From assembly GCF_900108065.1 (NCBI RefSeq), contig NZ_FNVQ01000001.1:1612001-1676000 (forward strand): a DNA stretch of 64,000 bases, written 5' to 3'. Under the pieces are notes generated by a model. The model worked only from the letters and a program-made list of their open reading frames with translations. It did not search any database and had not been told where the DNA came from. The DNA is from Marinobacterium lutimaris. GTDB lineage: Bacteria; Pseudomonadota; Gammaproteobacteria; Pseudomonadales; Balneatricaceae. A program made the translations under genes and the position numbers. This document shows positions 49,741-58,794 of this stretch, in pieces; the stretch's first letter is position 1, and every line of letters starts with the position of its first letter.

Positions 49741-50142
49741 ATGGAAAATGCAAAGTTTATTGAGGTAAGCGCCGCCGTACGATATTGGGACGACGCGCTC
49801 GTGAACGGTAAAGAGGATACTGACGGAAGTTTAATTCCGTTTACTAACGGGGATCTATGGGAGCCTGTGATTGATTTAGAGGCAGGTAAAATTCAAAGTT
49901 GGCCGCAAGGAACTGAGGCGGATATCCATTATAAGGTTTGTGACGCCGGTGAATACTGGCTACTCGATGCCGATAAAAAACGAATTGCAAAATGGCTCAG
50001 CGACTATGTACCAAATAAATATCTTTGCCACGGCGACAACGGATATGGCGATTATATTATTTTAAAAGTGACAGAAGACGGAAATATTGAAGATTTTGAA
50101 AAACCAGATTTCCACGCAGATGAGTGGGATTTAGACGCTTAA
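49741..50142 (+). CDS. AT-rich cargo gene, 133 aa, conserved unknown
   Basis: 133 residues from the ATG at 49741 behind GGAG. Visible core: FIEVSAAVRYWDDALVNG, WPQGTEADIHYKVCD, GDNGYGDYIILKV. Codon use and base composition are distinctly more AT-rich than all neighbours, suggesting recent acquisition. A short strictly acidic protein of a type seen in phages and plasmids, function unknown. A convergent terminator follows. Confidence 0.65.
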   Translation: MENAKFIEVSAAVRYWDDALVNGKEDTDGSLIPFTNGDLWEPVIDLEAGKIQSWPQGTEADIHYKVCDAGEYWLLDADKKRIAKWLSDYVPNKYLCHGDNGYGDYIILKVTEDGNIEDFEKPDFHADEWDLDA

Positions 50143-50150
50143 CACCAGAA

Positions 50151-50178
50151 TCAAGGGGCACCAGGCCCCTTTAATTTA
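50151..50178. terminator. bidirectional terminator between cargo gene and integrase
   Basis: AAGGGGC, ACCAG loop, GCCCCTT with T-rich flanks. It serves the rightward cargo gene and the leftward integrase gene. Confidence 0.75.
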
Positions 50179-50179
50179 A

Positions 50180-51355
50180 TCACCGCACCGGCTCATGCAC
50201 CGGCAGATCGAAATGCTTCACCCAGCCCCAATCAGCATACTTATCGACGTGATCAATATCCATCAGGTGCGTATAGCGTTGCAGCTGCGCCCAGGTCTGA
50301 TGCCCGGAAATCATGGCCACCCGTGGGATATCGTAACCCAATTCGAAATAGTGGCTGATCCCCTCATGCCGCAGATCATGCAGCCGGATATGAGGGCCAA
50401 ACGACTTGCCCGCCTTTTCCGCCTCCTCTTCCGCCCAAGCCACCGCACATTCAAACTGCCGCCGGATCGCCGCTGAGGTGTAAGGGAAGATCAACTCACT
50501 CACCTGCGGCATCCGCTCAATAATCGCCATCGCACGGGGCGGCAGGTGCACCCACACATTATTCCCCTGCTTCTTGCGCGGGTGCTTCATATCGCGCACC
50601 AACACCCGCCGCTTCGCTACATCCAGATCATCCCAGCGGATACTGGCCACCTCACTCAAGCGGCGGGTAGAAAAGATCATAAACGGTACAAGCAAAAGCA
50701 TCGGCGTTTCCGCCGCCGGCGTGCGGTGCCCGCGCCGGTTAAACTCCCGCGTCCAATAACCCATGATCTGATCCAGCTGATCCAGCGTTGGCCGCACATC
50801 CCGACTGGGCGCCTTCGCTATCACCCCCATCTGCCGAGCGCGTACCCCGGCTTCATCCAGCGCATTCAGATCAGCCTTCACACCCCAGGCAATCCGTGCG
50901 TGCTCGAGCACACCCTTTAAATAGATAAAGTCGTCCTTCACCCGCGAAGGCCCGGCCTTAACAAACCGCCCATCCGGCAACTCTCTCCCCTTCAGCCGAT
51001 CCGCCAGGTACTTTAACCAGTCTGACGACTTCGCCCGCATCAACGTCAACTCAGCCAGCATCGGGTGCCGCGCCATCGCATTCAACGTCTGCGCCTTAGA
51101 CCGCGCCACACCCCGGGGTGAATTCTTCAACTCCTCCAGGTACCGGCGACACCCTTCCGCCACCGACATACCATCAAAGGCACTCGGCAACCCCTCTTCA
51201 TCCAGCGCCGCCTCCCGCTTACGCACCCAGGCTTTAGCCGCCGCTTTGGAATCAAACGACTCAGACTCCGAATACTTCACCCCATCCCGCTGCATCCGGA
51301 TCTGCGCCGTATACCGAACGCCCTTGACACCCTTCCGCTGTGTTATAGTAGCCAT
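50180..51355 (-). CDS. int: tyrosine integrase of the dusA-inserted prophage
   Basis: 391 residues from MATITQRKG; an upstream in-frame start adds three codons. An N-terminal AP2-like/arm-binding domain (about 1-60) is followed by a core-binding domain (about 60-170) and the catalytic domain with Arg232 (STRRLSEV), His326/Arg329 (HDLRHE), His352 (SGHQ) and Tyr361 (RYTH). Integrases of this kind enter dusA. The gene lies at the attR side and reads away from dusA. Confidence 0.95.
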   Translation of the reverse strand: MATITQRKGVKGVRYTAQIRMQRDGVKYSESESFDSKAAAKAWVRKREAALDEEGLPSAFDGMSVAEGCRRYLEELKNSPRGVARSKAQTLNAMARHPMLAELTLMRAKSSDWLKYLADRLKGRELPDGRFVKAGPSRVKDDFIYLKGVLEHARIAWGVKADLNALDEAGVRARQMGVIAKAPSRDVRPTLDQLDQIMGYWTREFNRRGHRTPAAETPMLLLVPFMIFSTRRLSEVASIRWDDLDVAKRRVLVRDMKHPRKKQGNNVWVHLPPRAMAIIERMPQVSELIFPYTSAAIRRQFECAVAWAEEEAEKAGKSFGPHIRLHDLRHEGISHYFELGYDIPRVAMISGHQTWAQLQRYTHLMDIDHVDKYADWGWVKHFDLPVHEPVR

Positions 51356-51374
51356 CGTAAGCAACCCCTTCCGT

Positions 51375-51429
51375 TTTGTAGCAACTCAAGACTTGCTACA
51401 AGCCAGATTTGTAGCAATTGCTTAAGCAA
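51375..51429. repeat. integrase-side repeats near attR
   Basis: TTTGTAGCAA at 51375 and 51408, inverse TTGCTACAAG at 51393, and the palindrome TTGCTTAAGCAA at 51418-51429, which contains the TTAAGCAA also found at the left end. Probable arm-type and excisionase sites that also form the upstream region of the rebuilt dusA. Confidence 0.6.
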
Positions 51430-51462
51430 CTCGAACGGAAAAATAGCATAAAACGGCACTAA

Positions 51463-52548
51463 ATGAGCAATAATCCGCGCCCTGAAAACCTCAATGAAAA
51501 CAGCGCAAAGCCCGCAACCACGCGGGATACGGTGGATAGGCGCCTCAGCGTAGCGCCCATGATGGATTGGACTACTTCGGATGCACGCGTCTTTCACCGC
51601 CTGATCTCGCGCAACACCCTCCTTTATACCGAGATGGTGACCACCGGCGCACTGATCCACGGCGACCGTGAGCGCTTCCTGAAGTATGACCCGAGCGAAC
51701 ATCCGGTCGCGTTGCAGCTTGGCGGCAGCAATCCGCAGGAACTGGCAGAGTGCGCGCGCATGGCGGAAGACTGGGGCTATGACGAGGTCAACCTTAACGT
51801 CGGCTGTCCGTCCGACCGCGTCCAGAACAATATGATCGGCGCCTGCCTGATGGCACACCCCAAGCTGGTGGCCGAGTGCCTGAGTGAGATGCAGGCGGCG
51901 ACCAAGCTGCCGGTGACCGTAAAGCATCGCCTCGGCATCGACGATATGGACAGCTTCGAGCACCTGCACGCGTTCGTCGACACCGTAAAAGAGAGCGGCT
52001 GCCGCAGCTTCACCATCCATGCACGCAAAGCGATTCTGGCGGGTCTGAGCCCAAAGGAGAACCGCGAGATTCCGCCCCTGATCTACGATCACGTTTACCG
52101 TATCAAACAGCTCTATCCTGAGCTTGAGGTGGTCATCAACGGCGGTATCAAATCACTGGACGAAGCAGAACAGCACCTCAAGCACGTCGATGGTGTGATG
52201 ATCGGTCGCGAGGCGTATCAGAACCCTTACGCGATTCTTAGCGAGGCGGACAACCGTATCTTTGGCGCGGACCTGCCTGTGGCAGAGCGCATTCATATCG
52301 CCGAAGCCTTTATCCCCTACCTTGAGCGCCGCCTTGCCGAAGGCGCACCGCTTTACGCCGTGGTCAAACACCTGCTCGGGCTGTTCCACGGCCAGCGTGG
52401 TGGCCGCCAGTTCCGCCGTTACCTGAGCGAGAACGGTCATAAACGCGGCGCAGCGACAAATACTTTCCGCGAAGCACTGAGCTTCGTGGCACCGAATACT
52501 CTATCCAACGAGGATGAACACCCACATGGATCAGCTAGAACAGCTTAA
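51463..52548 (+). CDS. dusA: tRNA-dihydrouridine synthase A, rebuilt with a phage 5' end
   Basis: 361 residues. FMN enzyme reducing uridine in the tRNA D-loop. Barrel start [11 protein letters not shown], catalytic Cys115 in [18 protein letters not shown], and the family NTFREAL end are present. The first 35 codons before the attR core come from the prophage and differ from the host start at 11224, but keep the frame. No good ribosome-binding site or host promoter precedes it, so expression in the lysogen depends on phage DNA. Overlaps tal by 23 bp. Confidence 0.95.
   Translation: MSNNPRPENLNENSAKPATTRDTVDRRLSVAPMMDWTTSDARVFHRLISRNTLLYTEMVTTGALIHGDRERFLKYDPSEHPVALQLGGSNPQELAECARMAEDWGYDEVNLNVGCPSDRVQNNMIGACLMAHPKLVAECLSEMQAATKLPVTVKHRLGIDDMDSFEHLHAFVDTVKESGCRSFTIHARKAILAGLSPKENREIPPLIYDHVYRIKQLYPELEVVINGGIKSLDEAEQHLKHVDGVMIGREAYQNPYAILSEADNRIFGADLPVAERIHIAEAFIPYLERRLAEGAPLYAVVKHLLGLFHGQRGGRQFRRYLSENGHKRGAATNTFREALSFVAPNTLSNEDEHPHGSARTA
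51559..51572 (+). other. attR core of the second prophage
   Basis: ATGATGGATTGGAC, identical to 11317-11330. Confidence 0.9.
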
Positions 52549-53473
52549 GCAGATCACCACCGTCGTTGCCGACACCGGTGATATCGATGCCATCCGCAGC
52601 TTCAAGCCCGTGGACGCCACCACCAACCCGTCCCTGCTGCTGAAAGCCAGCCAGGACGAGAAGTATACGCCGCTGCTCGACAAAGCCCGCGCATACGCCC
52701 GCCAGCAGGGCGGCAGCGATACCGAAGTACTGGCCAACATGAGTGACTATCTGGCGGTGCTGATCGGGCGCGAAATCCTCGATATCATCCCGGGGCGGAT
52801 CTCTACCGAGGTTGATGCTCGCCTCTCCTTCGATACCCACGCCACCGTTGAAAAGGCCAAGCGCCTGATCGGCCTTTATGAACAGCAGGGTATCGACAGC
52901 TCCCGCGTACTGATCAAGATCGCCTCGACCTGGGAAGGGATCGAAGCGGCACGCCAGCTGGAAAAAGAGGGAATCCAGTGCAATCTGACGTTGCTGTTCG
53001 GCTTCAGCCAGGCCCAGGCCTGCGCCGACGCAGGCGTTTACCTGATCTCTCCGTTCGTGGGCCGTATTCTCGACTGGTACAAGGCGCGTGACCCACAGGC
53101 AGACTTCACCGGTGCCAACGATCCGGGCGTGCAGTCGGTCAGCCGCATCTACCAGTACTACAAGACCCACGACTACAACACCGTGGTTATGGGCGCGAGC
53201 TTCCGCAATATCGGTGAAATCCAGGAGCTGGCCGGCTGCGATCGCCTGACGATCTCCCCGGCACTGCTGAAAGAACTTTCTGAAGTGAATGCCCCGCTGG
53301 AGCGCCGCCTTTCACCCGAGTCTTCGGCGGATGCCGATGCCAAGTCGGTACTGGCTGAATCCGGATTCCGCTGGGCGATGAACGGCGACGCCATGGCCAC
53401 CGAGAAACTGGCCGAGGGGATTCGCAACTTCGCCAAGGACCAGGTCACCCTGGAACAACTGCTCAGCCGTTAA
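52526..53473 (+). CDS. tal: transaldolase
   Basis: 315 residues from the ATG at 52526; GAGG lies about 12 bp upstream and an ATG at 52514 is too close to it. It moves a dihydroxyacetone unit between sugar phosphates in the pentose phosphate pathway. Signature [12 protein letters not shown] (30-41) and Schiff-base Lys131 ([10 protein letters not shown]) match TalB. The start lies inside the dusA 3' end, so the two are translationally linked. Confidence 0.95.
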   Translation: MDQLEQLKQITTVVADTGDIDAIRSFKPVDATTNPSLLLKASQDEKYTPLLDKARAYARQQGGSDTEVLANMSDYLAVLIGREILDIIPGRISTEVDARLSFDTHATVEKAKRLIGLYEQQGIDSSRVLIKIASTWEGIEAARQLEKEGIQCNLTLLFGFSQAQACADAGVYLISPFVGRILDWYKARDPQADFTGANDPGVQSVSRIYQYYKTHDYNTVVMGASFRNIGEIQELAGCDRLTISPALLKELSEVNAPLERRLSPESSADADAKSVLAESGFRWAMNGDAMATEKLAEGIRNFAKDQVTLEQLLSR

Positions 53474-53488
53474 GCTTCCCCCATCCAT

Positions 53489-53510
53489 GACGGCGCTATG
53501 CGGCGCCGTC
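53489..53510 (+). terminator. hairpin after transaldolase
   Basis: GACGGCGC, short loop, GCGCCGTC, followed by a C/T-rich but not T-run tail. Probable terminator, possibly factor-assisted. Confidence 0.6.
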
Positions 53511-53591
53511 ATTCTCCCCTTTCTGTTTTCTGCTAGGCTTCACCTCTGTCTTTAGGCCGCACCTTCTGATAACTTTTTCTTATCACTATCA

Positions 53592-53645
53592 CTAATCTAT
53601 TTGATTAGACAAAGGCATTTGTCCCTATAAACTCAGTTCTATACT
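53592..53645 (+). promoter_or_regulatory. operators and promoter of the 5-oxoproline operon
   Basis: Two adjacent inverted repeats, CTAATC-N5-GATTAG (53592-53608) and GACAAA-N4-TTTGTC (53608-53623), followed by TATACT (53640-53645). The second repeat overlaps the likely -35. A LysR-type or other dimeric regulator is expected to bind; the LysR gene at 57722 is the obvious candidate. Confidence 0.55.
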
Positions 53646-53683
53646 TAAAGTTTGTTCTTTTTGATAAAGAGGGCTTTGCATCA

Positions 53684-54472
53684 ATGGCGGATATTCTCTC
53701 TCCCTACCAGCTTCGTCAGCAGATTCGCAGCGGCGAATTCAGCACTAATACCTCCGGCTACTGCGCAGGTTTCGTTCAGGGCAACCTGGCAATTTTGCCA
53801 GCGGACTATGCCGATGAATTCCTTAAGTTCTGCCAGTTCAACCCCAAGCCCTGCCCGCTGATCGGCATGTCCGCATCACCGGGCGACTTTATGCTGCCGG
53901 AACTGGGCGAAGACGTGGATATCCGCACCGACGTGCCGCGCTACCGCATTTATGAGCAAGGCGTGCTGCAACGCGAAGTTACCGACATCAAAGAATACTG
54001 GCAGGACGACATGGTCGCCTTCCTGCTCGGCTGCTCCTTCTCCTTTGAGGAAGCGCTGCTGGCCGACGGCCTCGAGATTCGCAACATCAGCGAGAAGGTC
54101 AACGTGCCGATGTACCGCACCAACATCGAATGCAAGAGCGCCGGTCGCTTCAGCGGTACCACGGTGGTCAGCATGCGCCCGATGAAACCGGCCGATGCGA
54201 TCCGCGCTATCCAGATCTGCTCCCGCTTCCCGTCCGTGCACGGTGCGCCGCTGCACTTCGGTGACCCGGACGCGATCGGCATCCGCGATATCAACACCCC
54301 GGACTTCGGCGACGCGGTCACCATCAAGGACGGCGAAGTCCCCGTATTCTGGGCCTGCGGCGTAACCCCTCAGGTGGCGATCGAATCCGCGCGTCCGCCG
54401 CTGTGTATCACTCACAGCCCGGGCCACATGCTGGTAACCGATCTGCCCAACAGCCGTCTGGCCATTCTTTAA
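53684..54472 (+). CDS. D-glutamate cyclase N-terminal-type protein (DUF1445 / YcsI)
   Basis: 262 residues. The family (PF07286, YcsI) is recognised from its [27 protein letters not shown] start and [20 protein letters not shown] block. In the mammalian enzyme DGLUCY this domain is fused to a DUF4392 domain. Here the DUF4392 gene is separate at 56855. Predicted to act in cyclisation of D-glutamate to 5-oxo-D-proline or a related step. First gene of the operon with pxpABC. Confidence 0.85.
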   Translation: MADILSPYQLRQQIRSGEFSTNTSGYCAGFVQGNLAILPADYADEFLKFCQFNPKPCPLIGMSASPGDFMLPELGEDVDIRTDVPRYRIYEQGVLQREVTDIKEYWQDDMVAFLLGCSFSFEEALLADGLEIRNISEKVNVPMYRTNIECKSAGRFSGTTVVSMRPMKPADAIRAIQICSRFPSVHGAPLHFGDPDAIGIRDINTPDFGDAVTIKDGEVPVFWACGVTPQVAIESARPPLCITHSPGHMLVTDLPNSRLAIL

Positions 54473-54496
54473 GTCAATTTCCAGGAGGAGATCCCT

Positions 54497-55231
54497 ATGC
54501 CAATGCTGCTTAACTGCGACCTCGGCGAAAGCTTCGGCGCCTGGTCCATGGGCATGGACGAACACGTCATGCCGCATATTGACCAGGCCAACGTGGCCTG
54601 CGGCTTCCACGCCGGCGACCCACTGGTGATGCAGAAAACTCTGCGGATGGCGAAAGAGAACAATGTCCAGGTTGGCGCTCATCCGGCCTACCCGGACCTG
54701 ATGGGCTTCGGCCGCCGTTCCGTGCATGCCAGCGCCAACGAGATCCACGCCCTGATTCACTATCAGCTGGCTGCCCTGGACGGCATGGCCGCCTGCGCCG
54801 GCATCGAGCTGGCCTACGTCAAACCCCACGGCGCCTTGTACAACGACATGATGGCGAAGCCATCTGTACGTCAGGCGATCATGAAGGCGATCGCCGACTA
54901 CTACCGCCCGGTTAAATTGATGCTGCAGGCAACGCCGGAAGCAGAAAATCACCGTCAGGAAGCCGAGCACTATGGCATCGAACTGCTGTTCGAAGCCTTT
55001 GCAGACCGCTGCTACGACGACGACGGCAAGCTGCTTTCCCGCACCAAGCCTGGCGCCGTACACAACCGTGAGAAGATGCTCGCCCAGGTGCGCCAGATCG
55101 CCGAAGACCAGACCATCACCACCGTCAGCGGCCACACGCTGAAGCTGCAGATCGATACCATCTGCGTCCATGGCGATAACATCGAAGGCGTCGAAGCGAT
55201 CCGCGAGATCCGGGAGATGCTGTCGAAATGA
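54497..55231 (+). CDS. pxpA: 5-oxoprolinase subunit A
   Basis: 244 residues, LamB/YcsF family: NCDLGESFGAWSMGMDEHVMP start, CGFHAGDP, and GAHPAYPDLMGFGRR are diagnostic. It is the subunit acting on 5-oxoproline in the ATP-dependent ring opening to glutamate with PxpBC. Good GGAGG upstream, ATGA overlap with pxpB. Confidence 0.95.
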   Translation: MPMLLNCDLGESFGAWSMGMDEHVMPHIDQANVACGFHAGDPLVMQKTLRMAKENNVQVGAHPAYPDLMGFGRRSVHASANEIHALIHYQLAALDGMAACAGIELAYVKPHGALYNDMMAKPSVRQAIMKAIADYYRPVKLMLQATPEAENHRQEAEHYGIELLFEAFADRCYDDDGKLLSRTKPGAVHNREKMLAQVRQIAEDQTITTVSGHTLKLQIDTICVHGDNIEGVEAIREIREMLSK

Positions 55232-55905
55232 GGATTGAGATCGCCGGCGAAAACGCCCTGATACTCTATTTCGGCGAGGAAACCGATCCGCGCGTCTCGG
55301 CACAGGTGCAGCGCGCCGTCGCTGAGACCGAAGCCCGCCTGGGCAGCGCCGTCATCGACCTGGTGCCCTCCTACGCATCACTGCTGGTGATCTACGATCC
55401 ACTGCAGCTCGACCATCTTCAGGTTAAACGCCTGCTGTCCGATCTGGGCAACTCAGGTGAAGACGAGGAAGTCAGCGAAGGCAGCCTGATCAAGCTGCCT
55501 GTGTGGTACTCCAGCGAGTCCGGCCCGGACCTCGACGCCCTGGCCGAGCGTGCAGGCATGAGCGTCAGCGATGTAATCGACCTGCACGCCAGCACCGAAT
55601 ACCGCGTGTACGCCATCGGCTTCGCCCCCGGCTTTGCTTACCTCGGCCAGGTCGACGAGCGCATCGCCGCTCCGCGTCTGTCCACCCCCCGCCAGGTTGT
55701 ACCGCGCGGATCGGTCGCCATCGCCGACCGCCAGACCGCGATCTATCCGGCAGCCTCTCCGGGCGGCTGGAACCTGATCGGCCGCTGCCCCACCCGCATG
55801 TTCAATCCGGAAGCCGATCCCTGCATGCCGGTACAGGTGGGTGACCGCGTCAGCTTCGAACCGATCGACAAGGAGCGCTACCTGGAACTCGGAGGTGAAC
55901 TGTGA
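55228..55905 (+). CDS. pxpB: 5-oxoprolinase subunit B
   Basis: 225 residues, allophanate hydrolase subunit 1/KipI type, with the FAPGFAYLGQVDERIAAPRL and IYPAASPGGWNLIGRCP blocks. Forms a complex with PxpC that couples ATP hydrolysis to the PxpA reaction. Overlaps pxpC by GTGA. Confidence 0.93.
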   Translation: MRIEIAGENALILYFGEETDPRVSAQVQRAVAETEARLGSAVIDLVPSYASLLVIYDPLQLDHLQVKRLLSDLGNSGEDEEVSEGSLIKLPVWYSSESGPDLDALAERAGMSVSDVIDLHASTEYRVYAIGFAPGFAYLGQVDERIAAPRLSTPRQVVPRGSVAIADRQTAIYPAASPGGWNLIGRCPTRMFNPEADPCMPVQVGDRVSFEPIDKERYLELGGEL

Positions 55906-56843
55906 GCGGACTTAAAGTACTGCAACCTGGGCTAATGACCCTGATCACCGACCTGGGTCGCTTCGGCCATCACCGTATCGGCCTGACCACCGGCGGCCCG
56001 CTGGATCCTTTCGCCTTTCGCTGGGCCAACCGCCTGCTGGGCAATGATGACAACGCCACGGCGCTGGAGGTCAGCATCGGCGGCCTGGTGATTGAAGCCC
56101 AGGTCGATACCTGGGTCGCATTCACCGGCGGCGAAATGCCGCTAAAGATCGGCGGCGAAGAAGTTGAGGGCTGGACCGCTCACCCGGTCAAAGCCGGCCA
56201 GCGCATTGAAGCCGGTTTCAGCAAGTGCGGCGCCCGCGGTTATCTGGCGGTCAGCGGCGGCTTTGATATTGCGCCGATGTTCGACAGCAGCGCCACGGTC
56301 CAGCGCGAAAAGCTCGGCGGCCTCAACGGCCAGAAACTCCAGGCCGGCGATCTGCTGCCCTGCGCGCCGGCCGCAAACGCCGGCGGCTTCACCCTGCCGA
56401 AGCAATACCGCCCCGACTACGCCAGCAAAGCTCCGCTGCGCGTCATCCTGGGCTACCAGCAGGACGCCTTCAGCGAGGTGCAGAAGCAGATCTTCTTTAC
56501 CAGCACCTACAAGATCAGCGACCGTGCCGACCGCATGGGCTATCGCATGGAAGGCCCGGCGATCTCTCCGTCGATCAACGGTATTCTCTCCGAAGGAATC
56601 TGCCTGGGTGCGATCCAGGTACCGGCCGACGGCCAGCCAATCGTGCTGCTGAATGACCGCCAGACCATCGGCGGCTACCCGAAGATCGGCAGCTTGTTCT
56701 CCGAGGACACCGCGCGCCTGGCACAGATGCTCCCCGGCACCGAGGTGACGTTCGAGCCCTATACCCAGGCCGAAGCGCACAACCAGCTACTGCTGCAAAA
56801 ACGCTTCAACGACAATATAGAACCGATCAAGGTTACAGCCTGA
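55902..56843 (+). CDS. pxpC: 5-oxoprolinase subunit C
   Basis: 313 residues, allophanate hydrolase subunit 2/KipA type, with VLQPGLMTLITDLGR and GYRMEGPAISPS and QTIGGYPKIG. GTG start within pxpB. Completes the 5-oxoprolinase complex. Confidence 0.93.
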   Translation: MSGLKVLQPGLMTLITDLGRFGHHRIGLTTGGPLDPFAFRWANRLLGNDDNATALEVSIGGLVIEAQVDTWVAFTGGEMPLKIGGEEVEGWTAHPVKAGQRIEAGFSKCGARGYLAVSGGFDIAPMFDSSATVQREKLGGLNGQKLQAGDLLPCAPAANAGGFTLPKQYRPDYASKAPLRVILGYQQDAFSEVQKQIFFTSTYKISDRADRMGYRMEGPAISPSINGILSEGICLGAIQVPADGQPIVLLNDRQTIGGYPKIGSLFSEDTARLAQMLPGTEVTFEPYTQAEAHNQLLLQKRFNDNIEPIKVTA

Positions 56844-56854
56844 TACAGGACAGT

Positions 56855-57697
56855 ATGGCCATGACAGACACACAACTGAGCAAACAGATCGAAGACCTGC
56901 TGGTACGCAAAAATCTGCGCGGCATGAAGGATGTCCAGCCCGCACTGCGTGAAGGCTACTACGAACGCGCGGCGAACTTCCTGCGTAAAGCCAAGGGCAC
57001 GGTTCTGATCGGTACCGGCTTCCCGGTGGTCGATACCTTTGAAACCGACGGCCCCGTGGGCGCCATCGCGCTGTACCAGACCCTGGAACATCTCGGCGCC
57101 GACCCCGTCATCGTCTGCGGCAAGCCGATCTCGAAAATGCTGGCGCCGGACTACAAGGTCCACGAGATCCAGGTCGGCGAGCACGACGAGCGCGAACTGG
57201 AAGCTCTGGAAGCGCTCGCCCGCTTCGATCCGGACGTAGTGCTCTCCATCGAGCGCCCGGGACAGGCAAAGGACGGCGGCTATTACAACATGCGCGGCGA
57301 GAGTATCAGCCCGCGTACAGCCTGCTTCGACACCTTTGTTAAGGCCGCAAACTGCCCCACCATCGGTATCGGTGACGGCGGCAACGAGATCGGTATGGGC
57401 AACATTTACGATGCGATCAGCAAGCTGAACATCGTACCTGCCGCCACCCGCGTCGATGAACTGCTGATTGCCGACGTATCCAACTGGGGCGCTTACGGCA
57501 TCATCGCCATGCTGGGCTACTGGAGCGGTGAAGACCTGCTCGCACGACTGGACCCGGAAGCGATTCTGCAGTACCTGTCCGAGCGCGGCAGCGTCGACGG
57601 CGTTACCCGCCTCAACGAGCTGACAGAAGATGGCCTGCCCTCCAGCGAAGGCAACACCGTCATTGAAGACCTGCGTAAACTGACCGGTTTCGCCTGA
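56855..57697 (+). CDS. DUF4392 protein, D-glutamate cyclase C-terminal type
   Basis: 280 residues. TVLIGTGFPVVDTFETDGPVGA start, FDPDVVLSIERPGQAKDG and GIGDGGNEIGMGN mark PF14336, the C-terminal half of mammalian D-glutamate cyclase. With the DUF1445 gene four genes upstream it supplies both halves of that enzyme, in one operon with pxpABC. Expected to convert D-glutamate to 5-oxo-D-proline. An alternative ATG lies six bases in. Confidence 0.85.
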   Translation: MAMTDTQLSKQIEDLLVRKNLRGMKDVQPALREGYYERAANFLRKAKGTVLIGTGFPVVDTFETDGPVGAIALYQTLEHLGADPVIVCGKPISKMLAPDYKVHEIQVGEHDERELEALEALARFDPDVVLSIERPGQAKDGGYYNMRGESISPRTACFDTFVKAANCPTIGIGDGGNEIGMGNIYDAISKLNIVPAATRVDELLIADVSNWGAYGIIAMLGYWSGEDLLARLDPEAILQYLSERGSVDGVTRLNELTEDGLPSSEGNTVIEDLRKLTGFA

Positions 57698-57721
57698 AAC
57701 CAGCCCGAGGAGTAACACGCG

Positions 57722-58609
57722 TTGCGGATAAGAAACCTGAACACCTTTCTGACCGTGGCGCGCCTCGGCAGCTTTCATGCCGCCGCAGCCCAGCTGCACG
57801 CTTCCCAGCCGGCCATTTCAGCGCGCATCGCCGCGTTGGAAGAGGAGCTGAACGTGCAGCTATTTATCCGCGACAAACGTGGCACCCACCTGACCAGCCG
57901 CGGCACCCAGCTGATCCCTTACGCCGAGAAGCTACTCTCAATCAATAGAGAGATGCGGGCACAGCTGGCCGATGACAGCCTGGAGCGCGGCACCATTCGC
58001 GTCGGCATCGTCGACACCCTGGCGCATCTCTGGCTGGCCAAGCTTCTCTCCACCTGGCACGACGAACACCCACTGATCGCATTCGAACTGATCGTCGATA
58101 CCACCTCCTCCCTGATTGAGCAGCTCAAGTCCTCCGAACTGGACCTGGCGCTGATGGTCGCGGATGAGCACCCCCTACCCAACTTCGTTACCGAACCCCT
58201 GTGTAGCTACCCTCAATGCTGGGTTGCCTGCAAATCCCTGGACGGCGTTGAAAAAATCAACAGTCTTGAAGATCTGTCGAAGTTTCAACTGCTCTCGTTC
58301 ACCCATCGCAGCCGTCCGCGCCAATACCTTAGCGAACTGTTCCGACCGCTCGGAGAACAGGCACCGGTGATTCATTCCTGCAGTTCGGTACCGAGCCTGC
58401 TATCGTTAGTAGAGCAAGGCGTGGGCGTCGCGTTTATGCCCGAGCCACTGGTGCGCTCAGGGATAGATACGCGGCAACTGGTCGCCATTAATGGACTGCC
58501 TAAAGCACCGGCACTAAACTTCTGTTGTGCCTGGCGACTGGACGACGACAGGATTCTGCCTCGCCTTCTAGCGGACACCGCTCGCAAGATGATCAAAAAT
58601 CAGCAGTAA
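57722..58609 (+). CDS. LysR-type transcription regulator
   Basis: 295 residues from a TTG start behind GAGGAG. The N-terminal winged helix (RNLNTFLTVARLGSFHAAAAQLHASQPAISARI) is followed by an effector-binding domain. It is co-directional with and adjacent to the pxp operon and precedes the transaminase gene; it probably responds to 5-oxoproline or glutamate. Confidence 0.9.
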   Translation: MRIRNLNTFLTVARLGSFHAAAAQLHASQPAISARIAALEEELNVQLFIRDKRGTHLTSRGTQLIPYAEKLLSINREMRAQLADDSLERGTIRVGIVDTLAHLWLAKLLSTWHDEHPLIAFELIVDTTSSLIEQLKSSELDLALMVADEHPLPNFVTEPLCSYPQCWVACKSLDGVEKINSLEDLSKFQLLSFTHRSRPRQYLSELFRPLGEQAPVIHSCSSVPSLLSLVEQGVGVAFMPEPLVRSGIDTRQLVAINGLPKAPALNFCCAWRLDDDRILPRLLADTARKMIKNQQ

Positions 58610-58794
58610 TATTTCTCGATTATCTTAAATATTTAAGAGCTTTTTATAGATCAACACTGTTTTTCGCAAAATTTTCTTTTTGTTTGAAACAGTCTTGCAT
58701 TGATTTTTCTCTTTCATAAAAATCATTCCATTCCGAACACTAGCATACAGGGATTCGCTGGCCTCCAGCGCCTGGTAACACGAGGTTTTCAACG

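Noticed and set aside
53876-55303. 475-codon antisense frame across the DUF1445 and pxpA genes
   Set aside because: It is the complement of two clear genes in a GC-rich genome, has no ribosome-binding site, and has low-complexity His/Val/Asp composition.
56759-57799. 346-codon antisense frame over the pxpC/DUF4392 region
   Set aside because: Shadow of known genes on the other strand; no promoter or ribosome-binding site.
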